Source: Macrococcus equipercicus
Lineage (GTDB): Bacteria > Bacillota > Bacilli > Staphylococcales > Staphylococcaceae
Reading direction: 5' to 3'
DNA length: 64,000 bases
NCBI RefSeq assembly: GCF_004359525.2
Contig: NZ_SCWC02000005.1
Coordinates: 1-64,000, forward strand
The notes below the pieces were generated by a model. That model was not told the DNA's origin and ran no database searches. It saw only the letters and a list, made by a program, of their open reading frames with translations. How positions within the stretch are numbered: the first letter of the stretch is position 1; every line of letters starts with the position of its first letter. The position numbers and the translations under genes are program-made. Below, one piece after another: positions 7,799-15,368 of this stretch.

Positions 7799-9505
7799 TC
7801 ACTCTGCTGTCAGCGCCTGTTTGATCAAGTTCTTCATCGCTTCCACTCCCGGCGCCTCTAGGTGGATGCCGTCTGATGCGAAGTATTCGGGATGGTTCAC
7901 TGATGCTGTGTACCAGTCGATCACGTGTACATGGCGGTGTGTTTCAGCCGCTTCTTTCATCAGCTGATTGACATGCGCCTCATAATCCAGCGGCACTTTC
8001 GTCGTCACCAGGAAGACATCCGCTTTGTCGAAATAGCTGAGCAGTTTGTCCAGGTGTTCTTTTGTGAAGTCGCCGTTTGTACCGACATGCAGCACGACTT
8101 TGCGGGCCGGATGATTGAACGACTGATACTCGGCAGCAAGCGGAATCGCCTGATAGATATTGCGGCCGACTTTGCCGTCTATCTCTGCATCCGGGTATTC
8201 TTCTTTCAGCGCATAGTAGATGTCAACGAGCAGCGAATCGCCGATGAACAGCGGCGCCAGCTGCTGTTCTGCTGTAGTACCGGGATGTAGTTTAGCGAGC
8301 GGCTTCGGTTCAGGCAGTATGCTTGCCGTCGATGTCATCCGTGCTTCCTGGATCGGCGCATGGTAGTCGACGTATTTGTAGCCGGTGAATAACGTCACAG
8401 CGGCCAGTGCCAGTGCGACTGGCGCTGTTTTTAGCGATACGCCTTTTCTGAACGGCTGTTCGACCAGGTGATAGCTGAGGACGGCGAGACCGATTGTCAG
8501 CGCGATATCGATGCCATATATGTATGACGGCAGCTCACCTTTGTTGAAATGTGCATGTGTCAGCACGATGACCGGGTAGTGCCAGAGATACAGGCTGTAT
8601 GAATAGCGGCCGATAGTCGTCAGCAGCTTCCAGCTTAAGAGCTGATTCAGCAGGCTGCCCGGAAAGACACATGAGGCGATGATGACCAGCGTGATGATGC
8701 CGAGTACACCGAACCCGCCCTGGTATAAGTAGCCGCTTGAATCACGGACGACTACGAAGGCGCCCATCAGCGTGAAGAGCGCCGTGAAACCTAGAATACT
8801 CATAATTGTTCTCGTCATGACCCCCGGTTTCGCCTTCAACTGGTGGACCGGCCAGATAAACGCGAGCAGCACCCCGAGCATTAATGTCTGCAGCCGGGTG
8901 TCCGTCCCGAAATAGAGGCGTGACGTGTTCATGCCCGGCTCGTATAAGTAGTTCATCCATAGACCTGAACAGACCGCAAGGAGCGCGAAATAGAACAGTG
9001 TCAGCTTGCGGTTATTTAATGTCAGAAAGAGCAGCAGCATACAGGGAAATACGAAGTAGAACTGCTCTTCGATGGCAAGTGACCATAAATGCTGCAGCGG
9101 CTTCGGATTAAATGACTGAAAGTAATCGACCGTATCATAAATGTACCACCAGTTGGTCACATAGAGCAGGACGGCGACGATGTCTTTTCTCAGCTGTTCA
9201 ATGAGCGCCGGCTGAAAGAACAGACAGTAGTTGAAGACTGTCACGATCATCAGCAGCACGGCCGGGAACAGCCGCCGTATTCTTTTCATATAGAAGGTTG
9301 TCAACCGGATAGTGCCGGTCTCGCGATGTTCTTTTAAGAGCAGTGTTGTAATCAGGAAGCCGGAGATGATGAAGAACGTGTCGACCCCTAGAAAACCGCC
9401 GGGCAGTATCGCCGGATTTAAATGATAAATGATAATAGCAATGACGGAAATGGCACGCAGACCATCGAGCCCCGGCATATAAAATAAATGGTTTTTCGAT
9501 TTCAT
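7799..9505 (-). CDS. oatA: OatA-type peptidoglycan O-acetyltransferase
   Basis: 568 residues. The N-terminal part (about 1-380) is an acyltransferase-3 membrane domain with about ten or eleven hydrophobic helices: GLDGLRAISV, YHLNP, FFIISGFLIT, the conserved RRxFP-like motif RIRRLFPA, and EEQFYFVFP. After a linker, residues about 415-565 form an extracellular SGNH esterase-like domain with FIGDSLL (nucleophile Ser), HVGTNGD and SDGIHL (Asp and His). In the family the membrane part brings acetyl groups across and the SGNH part puts them on MurNAc O6, giving lysozyme resistance. Start ATG at 9505. Wall-polymer acetylation is the main alternative role. Confidence 0.9.
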   Translation of the reverse strand: MKSKNHLFYMPGLDGLRAISVIAIIIYHLNPAILPGGFLGVDTFFIISGFLITTLLLKEHRETGTIRLTTFYMKRIRRLFPAVLLMIVTVFNYCLFFQPALIEQLRKDIVAVLLYVTNWWYIYDTVDYFQSFNPKPLQHLWSLAIEEQFYFVFPCMLLLFLTLNNRKLTLFYFALLAVCSGLWMNYLYEPGMNTSRLYFGTDTRLQTLMLGVLLAFIWPVHQLKAKPGVMTRTIMSILGFTALFTLMGAFVVVRDSSGYLYQGGFGVLGIITLVIIASCVFPGSLLNQLLSWKLLTTIGRYSYSLYLWHYPVIVLTHAHFNKGELPSYIYGIDIALTIGLAVLSYHLVEQPFRKGVSLKTAPVALALAAVTLFTGYKYVDYHAPIQEARMTSTASILPEPKPLAKLHPGTTAEQQLAPLFIGDSLLVDIYYALKEEYPDAEIDGKVGRNIYQAIPLAAEYQSFNHPARKVVLHVGTNGDFTKEHLDKLLSYFDKADVFLVTTKVPLDYEAHVNQLMKEAAETHRHVHVIDWYTASVNHPEYFASDGIHLEAPGVEAMKNLIKQALTAE

Positions 9506-9729
9506 GGCATTACCTCGTTTTGTAATATTAACGTAATATAAATGTAATATATTTCATAGAATTAATCAACAATAAGTAAATAAAAGTAAATTTTCCGATA
9601 ACTTGATGGGTCTCCTCTATTGTACTCAGCAGCTTAAAGTTTTCTTAAATTAAGTGTCTATTCGTGATTCCATAACTTGGACGGAGTATAATTAAAGCTG
9701 TACTAATTAATTGATAAGGAGATGAGCAT

Positions 9730-9936
9730 ATGGATTTCAGAACAATAGTAGATTTTTTGAAGGACAGACAGTGGGAGAACAGAGAGCTCGGCATGGCCTT
9801 ATTATTCATTGTCATCGCAAGTATATTCACTACACCGATTCTTGGCGTGCCGCTCGGAATCGCCGCTTACCTTTATGTCTATCAGCGGGAGAACATCGCA
9901 CAGTATAAACGTAACAGAGACCAGTTTAAAAAATAA
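9730..9936 (+). CDS. Small membrane protein (68 aa)
   Basis: Begins MDFRTIVDFLKDRQWENREL, followed by one or two hydrophobic segments (LLFIVIASIFTT and LGVPLGIAAYLYVY) and a basic tail (KRNRDQFKK). AAGGAGATG lies ahead of the ATG. Unknown function. Monocistronic, ending at a strong terminator. The upstream gap 9506-9729 holds the divergent promoters of this gene and oatA; I see nothing else there. Confidence 0.7.
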   Translation: MDFRTIVDFLKDRQWENRELGMALLFIVIASIFTTPILGVPLGIAAYLYVYQRENIAQYKRNRDQFKK

Positions 9937-9943
9937 TAAAAGA

Positions 9944-9988
9944 AGCTCCCTGGCGTTCACGGTTAAGTGATGCCGGGGAGCTGCTATT
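9944..9988. terminator. Terminator between small membrane gene and glucosaminidase pseudogene
   Basis: AGCTCCCTGGC (9944-9954) pairs with GCCGGGGAGCT (9972-9982), followed by a T-rich run on the plus strand. Serves convergent units. Confidence 0.8.
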
Positions 9989-10846
9989 TTTTATAGTAAT
10001 ATCTTGTAAAGAACCTGCCTTCCAGACCCATCTTCTTATAGTAAGCTGCCATCTGCCGGGCATTATGATAAGCCCACATGACGTCTGTGGCATATTGATG
10101 GTGGCCGGGATTTACCGGATTGAAGCGCATCGAATACAGCGTGTGCTGATTGTCACGTGATAAGTATTCACTGTGAATAAACTCAGCGCCTCCTCTCACA
10201 GCCTTCTCCGGCGTGTCCCAGCCGCGCTGCTGCGCCAGCCGGGCACCGTCCATCACTGGGTTTTGGTCATAAGCGCCGATACCGAAGAAGTTATAATAAC
10301 GCCGGCCCGGCCCGACTCGTCTCTCTCGCCTTTTTTGTTCAGCTTGATTCCCCGCGCAAGTTCACTTCTGCCCTTGCCGGTTTCAAGCATCGCATGGCTG
10401 ATCAAATAAATCTCGTTGACATCTTCTTTCTTTGACGCCTGATGAAACGCATGACCCATCCCGTCCAGTATGCCCTGTCCTTCAAGCAGCTCATCAAGCG
10501 CCGATGCACGAATATGCTGCGACATCTTCAAGTTCAGGAATTGATAGCGCTGCTCTGGATGGAAATACAGTTTATCCGGCTGCATGAAACGGTCGATATC
10601 ACCTGCATCTGCCCTTGTCCATGTGACACCGTCAGAAATCACAGGCCCTGCTTTCAACTGAAGATTCCGTGCCTGCTTGTATGTAGCATTCACAGTGATC
10701 CGCCTGTCTTCCATGCTTTCTTCATAAGCCGCAGTAGACATCTTAATCATCGTATAAATAGCAACCCCGATCAATACAAGAATGCCAGTCATAATCCATT
10801 TATTCCTGAGTTCAAGCTGTCGGTTCGTCATCCGTCTCTGTGCCAA
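9984..10846 (-). pseudogene. GH73 N-acetylglucosaminidase (SagB-like), frameshifted by a 5-bp duplication
   Basis: Two frames together give one membrane-anchored glucosaminidase: residues 1-197 (10253-10846) have a cytoplasmic start, a membrane helix at about 17-36 and the catalytic region with SHAMLETGKGRSELARGI (the Glu is the expected acid); the other frame (9984 to about 10300) continues YYNFFGIGAYDQNP, GWDTPEKAVRGGAEFI and the C-terminal HQYATDVMWAYHNA. The break is at a GGCCC tandem pair (10304-10313, plus strand). Removing one unit restores ESGRRYYNFF exactly. Start is TTG at 10846, six bases after GGAGG. Such enzymes trim peptidoglycan glycan strands. It may be a real mutation, a reversible slip or a sequencing error. 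Confidence 0.85.
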
Positions 10847-10920
10847 AATAAACCTCCATGTTTAACCCGGTTTTAAAAGGGGTAATTTGTAACTATACCC
10901 CTCTTTACTATCTTGCTATA

Positions 10921-10948
10921 CACCTGCAGCTCACTCCTGCAGGTGCTT
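10921..10948 (+). terminator. Terminator-like hairpin without an obvious gene
   Basis: CACCTGCAG and CTGCAGGTG arms followed by CTTTTTT on the plus strand. No plus-strand coding gene ends here. It may end a short RNA, or simply insulate the region. The rest of 10847-11030 shows no gene; AGGGGTA...TACCCCT (around 10877-10902) is a second weak hairpin. Confidence 0.45.
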
Positions 10949-11030
10949 TTTTCATCTTAACTTTAGCAAATAGCCGCGCCAAAAGAAAGATATCCTTTTC
11001 ACAGAAATCTGTTGCAAGAAAAAACAAAAT

Positions 11031-11057
11031 AAAAAAGCCGAACCCTGGAGGGCTCGG
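11031..11057 (-). terminator. Terminator of the regulator/peptide operon
   Basis: On the minus strand CCGAGCCCT, CC, AGGGTTCGG is followed by CTTTTTT, 10 bp after the stop of the peptide gene. This defines the regulator plus peptide as one transcription unit. Confidence 0.8.
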
Positions 11058-11067
11058 AGTGAAATTC

Positions 11068-11199
11068 TTAGTGGAAGTTTCCTTCATCTACTTTAACATA
11101 GTTAACACTTGTCTGATCAGTCACTTTAAATGTGTTGACTCCGAATAATACAGCTAATAATGATAATGCAACTAATCCTTTAGATAATTTGTTTTTCAT
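11068..11199 (-). CDS. PapR-like signalling peptide precursor (43 aa)
   Basis: The short gene reads MKNKLSKGLVALSLLAVLFG, then VNTFKVTDQTSVNY and KVDEGNFH, stop. It has a basic N-terminus, a hydrophobic core of about 14 residues (an export signal) and a polar tail, the layout of PapR and other RRNPP pro-peptides. GGAGG lies 7 bases before the ATG, and the ATG overlaps the TGA of the upstream regulator (ATGA), so translation is coupled. A terminator follows directly. In the Bacillus PlcR-PapR system the exported peptide is trimmed outside, re-imported by Opp, and bound by the regulator. The mature peptide is probably within the last 5-10 residues (for example VDEGNFH); that is inference. Confidence 0.75.
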   Translation of the reverse strand: MKNKLSKGLVALSLLAVLFGVNTFKVTDQTSVNYVKVDEGNFH

Positions 11200-12071
11200 T
11201 TTGCTTCCTCCATTTTAGGTAATAAATTTTTGAATGCTGTTAATTCTTGTTCATATAATTCGATTAAACCAATCTCATTCTTAATTTTTGCTAGACCGTA
11301 GCCGAGAATAAATAAATCTTTATCTCTGTCACTAATACTATTGATGTCCTGCTTGGCACCACAATACAAGTATAACAAGCGATCAAACAAATACATAATG
11401 TTATTGTCCAGGCACATAGTTATACCCTCTTGTGCAAACTCTATGCATCTATGATAATCATTGCTCATCATTAATAATCTTGCATATTGATAATACACTT
11501 TTACAGCTGTTTCATTATAAAGTTCATTACTTTTAATAATGTACTTCGCTTTTTCGATAGCTCTATCTGCTTTTTGCAGTTCATTAATATCCCGGTAGAA
11601 GATTGCAAGTGAGTTGTAAATGCTTGCTTCCAGTTCAGCATCTTTAAAATTAATATCTTTACCGGCTAGCTCTTCAAGGCGCTGGATAGAATCAAGCAAA
11701 TCCTTTGAAGTGTAGGCTGAACACACTGCTTTCACCCAGTTAAAATACCGATATTCATAATCGGAGATTATAGTCTGTAACTGTGCATCAACAAATACTT
11801 CTAAAGTGTCAAACTCTCGTGACTCCAAGTAGTCCTGACATATCTTCTTACCTCTAATGGTGTTATTGAGTTTCTCCACTCCGAAAAAGTAATCCATGCT
11901 TACATTCAGTTTATTCGCTATTAAAAACAGTGTTTCTGAACTCGGCATGATTTCATTTTTCTCAATTCTACTGACTTGACTTTGCGTGCAAATATCTTTT
12001 GCCAGCTCGGATTGAGTCATTTTCACTTCTTTTCGTCTTTTAATAACTTTATCTCCAATGCTAATCGGCAC
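11196..12071 (-). CDS. PlcR/Rgg-type (RRNPP) transcriptional regulator with TPR domain
   Basis: 291 residues. N-terminal XRE-type helix-turn-helix at about 7-62 (MTQSELAKDICTQSQVSRIE, then LFLIANKLNVSMDYFFG), where TQSQVSRIEKN resembles the PlcR/NprR recognition helix. The rest (about 70-290) is all helical in degenerate 35-40 residue repeats (for example ASIYNSLAIFYRDINELQKA, KVYYQYARLLMMSNDYHRCI), the TPR fold that binds signal peptides in this family. GTG start at 12071 with GGAGG upstream. The peptide gene follows with ATGA overlap, and a PlcR-box-like palindrome lies in its promoter. Targets are unknown; the next gene downstream is a cell-wall hydrolase pseudogene. The pairing of regulator and peptide is strong; the peptide-sensing role is inferred. 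Confidence 0.85.
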   Translation of the reverse strand: MPISIGDKVIKRRKEVKMTQSELAKDICTQSQVSRIEKNEIMPSSETLFLIANKLNVSMDYFFGVEKLNNTIRGKKICQDYLESREFDTLEVFVDAQLQTIISDYEYRYFNWVKAVCSAYTSKDLLDSIQRLEELAGKDINFKDAELEASIYNSLAIFYRDINELQKADRAIEKAKYIIKSNELYNETAVKVYYQYARLLMMSNDYHRCIEFAQEGITMCLDNNIMYLFDRLLYLYCGAKQDINSISDRDKDLFILGYGLAKIKNEIGLIELYEQELTAFKNLLPKMEEAK

Positions 12072-12138
12072 AACTTCCCTCCTTCCATTGCGTAAATATT
12101 CTGAATAAGGTGCTATAAATAATATACCTCATAAATAT

Positions 12139-12158
12139 ATTATATGCAATATTGCATG
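12139..12158 (-). promoter_or_regulatory. PlcR-box-like operator joined to the regulator -10 box
   Basis: TATGCAATATTGCATG at 12143-12158 contains the perfect 14-bp palindrome ATGCAATATTGCAT and matches the Bacillus PlcR box TATGNAN4TNCATA at 15 of 16 positions. On the minus strand it runs straight into TATAAT (12144-12139), the -10 of the regulator, while no good -35 is present. This fits direct self-regulation, by activation or repression. Confidence 0.6.
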
Positions 12159-12192
12159 AACACATTTAGAAATATTTTTCAGTTAATGTCAA

Positions 12193-12224
12193 ATAAAAAA
12201 TATCCTCCCTTTAAAGGAGGATAT
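12193..12224 (-). terminator. Terminator of the transaldolase gene
   Basis: ATATCCTCC (12200-12208) and GGAGGATAT (12216-12224); on the minus strand followed by TTTTTTATTT. Confidence 0.8.
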
Positions 12225-12235
12225 CGTCGTCATTC

Positions 12236-12946
12236 TTATAAAATTTTCAAGCCGCTTTTCTCGATATCTTTTGCGAAGCCTTTTACTGTATCAACTGACA
12301 ATTCGTTAACGTCGCGACCGATATTCGGAATCTTCTTAACGACATCACCCGGACATGTAATGATGTCACAGCCGATTTCATCCGCTTGAATGACATTGTA
12401 CAGTTCACGGCAGCTTGCCCATAACAGCATAACGCCTTCTTTAGAGTGACATACTTTTTCTGCTTCTTTCATCAGCGGCAGCGGGTCTACGCCTGTGTCC
12501 GCGATTCTTCCCGCAAATACAGATACGTAAGTCGGCACTCCTTCTTTTACCGCTTCAGTGATTTCTTTCACCTGTTCAATTGTGTACACTGCCGTCACGT
12601 TCAACTGAACGTCCTGTGCAGATAATTCTTTGATCAGCGGGATCATTGATTCGCCGTGTGTATTAACGACTGGAATTTTAACGAAGACATTGTCGCCGTA
12701 TCCTTTTAAAATCTCTGCTTCTTTACGCATTGTGTCAAGATCATCCGCGAAAACTTCAAATGAAATCGATGCATCCGGAATGGCTTTTACTGCGTCCAGT
12801 GCAAACTGCTTATAATCAGTCACACCCGCTTTCGCCATGAGTGAAGGGTTTGTTGTGAAACCATCCACCTCTTTGTTATTGTAAGCTGATTTCATCTGCT
12901 CGATGTCAGCACCGTCCGCAAATACTTGTACTTTCAAGTCTTTCAT
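12236..12946 (-). CDS. Transaldolase (small FSA/TalC-type)
   Basis: 236 residues, the length of the short transaldolases of staphylococci. A single TIM-barrel chain: start KVQVFADGADIEQM, TTNPSLMAKAG, the Schiff-base lysine in VFVKIP, LNVTAVYT, YVSVFAGRIADTG and a late region with IGCDIITCPGD. It moves a three-carbon dihydroxyacetone unit between sugar phosphates in the non-oxidative pentose phosphate pathway, in the cytoplasm. Start ATG at 12946 with AGGAGG. Transcribed alone. The first residues (FADGADI) are slightly unlike the FIDTA start of Bacillus Tal but occur in staphylococcal homologues. Confidence 0.85.
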   Translation of the reverse strand: MKDLKVQVFADGADIEQMKSAYNNKEVDGFTTNPSLMAKAGVTDYKQFALDAVKAIPDASISFEVFADDLDTMRKEAEILKGYGDNVFVKIPVVNTHGESMIPLIKELSAQDVQLNVTAVYTIEQVKEITEAVKEGVPTYVSVFAGRIADTGVDPLPLMKEAEKVCHSKEGVMLLWASCRELYNVIQADEIGCDIITCPGDVVKKIPNIGRDVNELSVDTVKGFAKDIEKSGLKIL

Positions 12947-13091
12947 TGTGATTCCTCCTGTAATTGAAGTTTTGTCATTTTCACTATAACTTTTATCTTT
13001 TCTAATTACAAACGAAAGAATCCAGTATTACAGTCGTGTCAATTTCCATTCTGCATGCTAAAATGGTTTCATACTACTTGAGGAGGCTTCT

Positions 13092-13394
13092 ATGTATAAA
13101 GGACATAAATTTTTCTACCTCTCTATTATCTGTGTCTTACTCAGTATATTTCTGAGCGTTCATAATCCGGTCATTAAAAGTTTATTCGGCTCAATCAATG
13201 CGATTATTTTATTTACAGGTCTGGTCAATGCCATTTTACTCGTCATCAGCATCGTATTAATTGATAAAGCGATCAAGCATCCGGAGCAGTCATCTGAAGG
13301 TGTCTACAGATGGACGAAAGTCTGGCCGTGGGTCATTCTTGTAGTGATTATTTATCACTTATTGTCCGGTTTATTTTTATTCGGCATTATTTAG
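13092..13394 (+). CDS. Small integral membrane protein (100 aa)
   Basis: Three hydrophobic segments (FFYLSIICVLLSIFLSV, AIILFTGLVNAILLVISIVL, WVILVVIIYHLLSGLFLFG) with a short polar stretch between the second and third. GAGGAGG lies ahead of the ATG. Function not recognised. Lies 42 bp before crcB on the same strand, so may be cotranscribed with the fluoride channel genes. Confidence 0.7.
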   Translation: MYKGHKFFYLSIICVLLSIFLSVHNPVIKSLFGSINAIILFTGLVNAILLVISIVLIDKAIKHPEQSSEGVYRWTKVWPWVILVVIIYHLLSGLFLFGII

Positions 13395-13436
13395 AAATTG
13401 TACGCTTTGTGCAGTTTCTTTTCTATGGAGGTTAGC

Positions 13437-13778
13437 ATGAAATATTTGTATGTATGCATATTTGCATTTATAGGCGGCGCACTGCGCTATGAGATAAGCA
13501 TGCTGGTCGACATCGGCGGGACATTAGCCGTTAATCTCGCTGGTGCCTTTATTCTCGGGCTGCTGTCTGTTAAGTTGATGGCGCTGGATCAGAATTTAAG
13601 GACCGGCATTACAGCGGGATTTGTCGGCAGTTTCACAACGTTTTCGACGTTCAGCAAGGAAAGTATTGAACTGCTGCAGACAACTGTCTGGTCAGGAATA
13701 GGATACATCGCTGTAACTATTATCTTTGGAGTGCTGCTGGCCTATGCCGGCATGAAAGTCGGGGAGGTGACGCAATGA
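13437..13778 (+). CDS. crcB: Fluoride ion channel subunit CrcB/Fluc (first copy)
   Basis: 113 residues, four membrane helices. Family signatures: FIGGALRYEIS, GTLAVNLAGAFILG (the conserved Asn), and TAGFVGSFTTFSTFSKE with the FTTFSTF Phe/Thr/Ser motif that lines the pore. The start at 13437 is chosen because GGAGG lies 6 bases before it; an earlier in-frame ATG has no ribosome site. Exports fluoride passively. The next gene is a second crcB overlapping by 4 bp, so the channel is probably a heterodimer of two oppositely inserted subunits. I see no fluoride riboswitch upstream. Confidence 0.9.
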   Translation: MKYLYVCIFAFIGGALRYEISMLVDIGGTLAVNLAGAFILGLLSVKLMALDQNLRTGITAGFVGSFTTFSTFSKESIELLQTTVWSGIGYIAVTIIFGVLLAYAGMKVGEVTQ

Positions 13779-14083
13779 TCACAGTAGGTATCGGAGCTAT
13801 GATCGGTGCGTGTATCCGTGTATTTCTAAGTCAGTATAACGGCAAGTTTCCGTGGATGACTCTACTGGTTAACACTATAGGCTCACTGCTGCTCGGTATA
13901 TTCGTAAGTACTGATCATTACTTGTTCCTCGGAACCGGGATGATGGGCGGTCTGACGACATTCTCGACATTTTCAGTGGAAACAGTCACGTTACTGCGCA
14001 CTCATTTGATGACAGGAGTGCTGTATATCGTATCATCCATCACATTGCCACTGTCTTGTTTTCTTATAGGGACGCAGTTTTAA
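13775..14083 (+). CDS. crcB: Fluoride ion channel subunit CrcB/Fluc (second copy)
   Basis: 102 residues, four membrane helices, with GAMIGACIRVFLSQ, TLLVNTIGSLLLGIF and MGGLTTFSTFSVETV. The ATG overlaps the stop of the first crcB (ATGA), giving coupled translation. Partner of the first subunit in a dual-topology channel. Family knowledge: paired crcB genes in Gram-positives encode opposite orientations; which one faces which way was not worked out. Confidence 0.9.
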   Translation: MITVGIGAMIGACIRVFLSQYNGKFPWMTLLVNTIGSLLLGIFVSTDHYLFLGTGMMGGLTTFSTFSVETVTLLRTHLMTGVLYIVSSITLPLSCFLIGTQF

Positions 14084-14108
14084 TATATTATTGCAAGTTT
14101 TTATAGTT

Positions 14109-14345
14109 TGAAGGCCACTTCTTCAGTATTTCTGCTGATTTTTTGTAATTTTGGCCTTCAGGAGGCGTTTGAAGGCCACTTCTTTAATATTTCGACTGGT
14201 TTTCTAGTAATTTTGGCCTTCAGGAGGCGTTTGAAGGCCACTTTTTTAATATTTCGACTGGTTTTCTAGTAATTTTGGCCTTCAGGAGGTGTTTGAAGGC
14301 CACTTCTTCAGTATTTCGACTGTTTTCTAGTAATTTTGGCCTTCA
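14109..14345. repeat. Tandem array of four 61-62 bp hairpin repeats
   Basis: Units begin at 14109, 14170, 14232 and 14294. Each runs TGAAGGCCA...TGGCCTTCA (9-bp inverted ends about 53 bp apart) and is joined by GGAGGCGTT or a close variant. Copies 2-4 are nearly identical inside; copy 1 differs most. No open reading frame. It fills most of the 367-bp gap 14084-14450 after crcB. Confidence 0.9.
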
Positions 14346-14359
14346 AGCCAAAAAAATAA

Positions 14360-14429
14360 AAAAAGAAAAGACAAACCCATTCTGAAATGAGTTTGTCTAC
14401 AGTCTGAGGCCCTCTCTATAGAAGGGCCT
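14360..14429 (-). terminator. Terminator of the aldo/keto reductase gene
   Basis: The stem of 14369-14398 (AGACAAAC... with GTTTGTCT) is followed on the minus strand by a T-rich run (14351-14368). A second stem, AGGCCCT (14407-14413) with AGGGCCT (14423-14429), lies between it and the gene. Confidence 0.7.
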
Positions 14430-14450
14430 TTAGTGATTAACATGGCTGTA

Positions 14451-15290
14451 TTATGCGCCTGTGAATTCAGCTGGGTCCGGACCGATTCGACGGTCCTCGT
14501 TCAACTGTTCAATCTCGTATAAATCTTCCTGGGATAACTGGAAATCAAAGACGTTCAAGTTTTCTTCAATACGGGCAGGTGTCACAGATTTCGGAATGAC
14601 GACGACATCGTTCTCGATATTCCAGCGGATAACGACCTGCGCCGGTGTCTTACCGTGTTTCTCAGCGATGTTACTGATGACCTCGTTCGTCAATATTTCA
14701 CCGTTCATTAATGGAGACCATGATTCCATGACGATCTGTTTGCCCGCTAAATAGTCGCGTAACTGCTTCTGGTCAAAGTAAGGATGGAATTCCACCTGGT
14801 TGATAGCCGGTTTGACGGCAGCCTGTGCCAGCAGTGCTTCCATATGTTCAACGCTAAAGTTGCTGACGCCGATGTTTCTTACTTTGCCTTCGTTGTACAG
14901 CTGCTCCAGCGCTTTCCATGTATCGATGAACTTCGCTGTATCTGTTCCCGGCCAGTGGATTAAATATAAATCTAAATAATCAAGCCCGAGTCGCTCAAGT
15001 GATGCTTCATACGCTTGGATTGCCGTATCAAAGCCGAAATCATCCAGCCAGATTTTAGATGTGACAAACAGTTCGCTGCGATCGATTCCAGCTGCTTCAA
15101 GGCCGAGGCGGATTCCTTCGCCGACTGACTGCTCGTTCTTATAGATCATTGCTGTATCGATGCTTCTATATCCTGAAATAATCGCATGTTTCACCGCATC
15201 CACTGCTTCCTGTCCTTCCTGCACTCTGAAGACTCCTAGTCCTACTTGCGGCATAGTATTACCATTATGAAATGTTACTGTTGTTTCCAT
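14451..15290 (-). CDS. Aldo/keto reductase (2,5-diketogluconate reductase type)
   Basis: 279 residues, one TIM barrel. The catalytic tetrad is visible: Asp45 and Tyr50 (SIDTAMIYKNE), Lys79 (VTSKIW) and His112 (LIHWPG). The C-terminal part IPKSVTPARIEENLNVFDF is the NADPH-binding signature. It reduces aldehydes or ketones; the physiological substrate (for example methylglyoxal) cannot be told. Closest known types are Bacillus YvgN/YtbE. ATG at 15290 with AAAGGGG upstream. Monocistronic with its own terminator. Confidence 0.9.
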   Translation of the reverse strand: METTVTFHNGNTMPQVGLGVFRVQEGQEAVDAVKHAIISGYRSIDTAMIYKNEQSVGEGIRLGLEAAGIDRSELFVTSKIWLDDFGFDTAIQAYEASLERLGLDYLDLYLIHWPGTDTAKFIDTWKALEQLYNEGKVRNIGVSNFSVEHMEALLAQAAVKPAINQVEFHPYFDQKQLRDYLAGKQIVMESWSPLMNGEILTNEVISNIAEKHGKTPAQVVIRWNIENDVVVIPKSVTPARIEENLNVFDFQLSQEDLYEIEQLNEDRRIGPDPAEFTGA

Positions 15291-15340
15291 GTGTCGACAC
15301 CCCTTTGATTAGTTATCATTCTATACCCTGACTCCCACTA

Positions 15341-15364
15341 AAAAAACCGACCTGCCGGCCGGTT
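15341..15364 (-). terminator. Terminator of the NERD-domain gene
   Basis: On the minus strand AACCGGCC, GGCA, GGTCGGTT followed by TTTTT, directly after the stop at 15369. Confidence 0.75.
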
Positions 15365-15368
15365 AATG

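Noticed and set aside
10253-10846. Intact 197-residue protein of unknown function
   Set aside because: The frame ends in unrelated residues after the GGCCC pair, while the other frame continues the glucosaminidase fold; treated as one broken gene.
12144-12389. Plus-strand gene upstream of transaldolase
   Set aside because: No ribosome site; it runs over a terminator and then antisense to the transaldolase gene.
14109-14345. CRISPR array
   Set aside because: Four regularly spaced units look array-like, but the whole 62-bp unit is conserved, including what would be spacers, and there are no cas genes.
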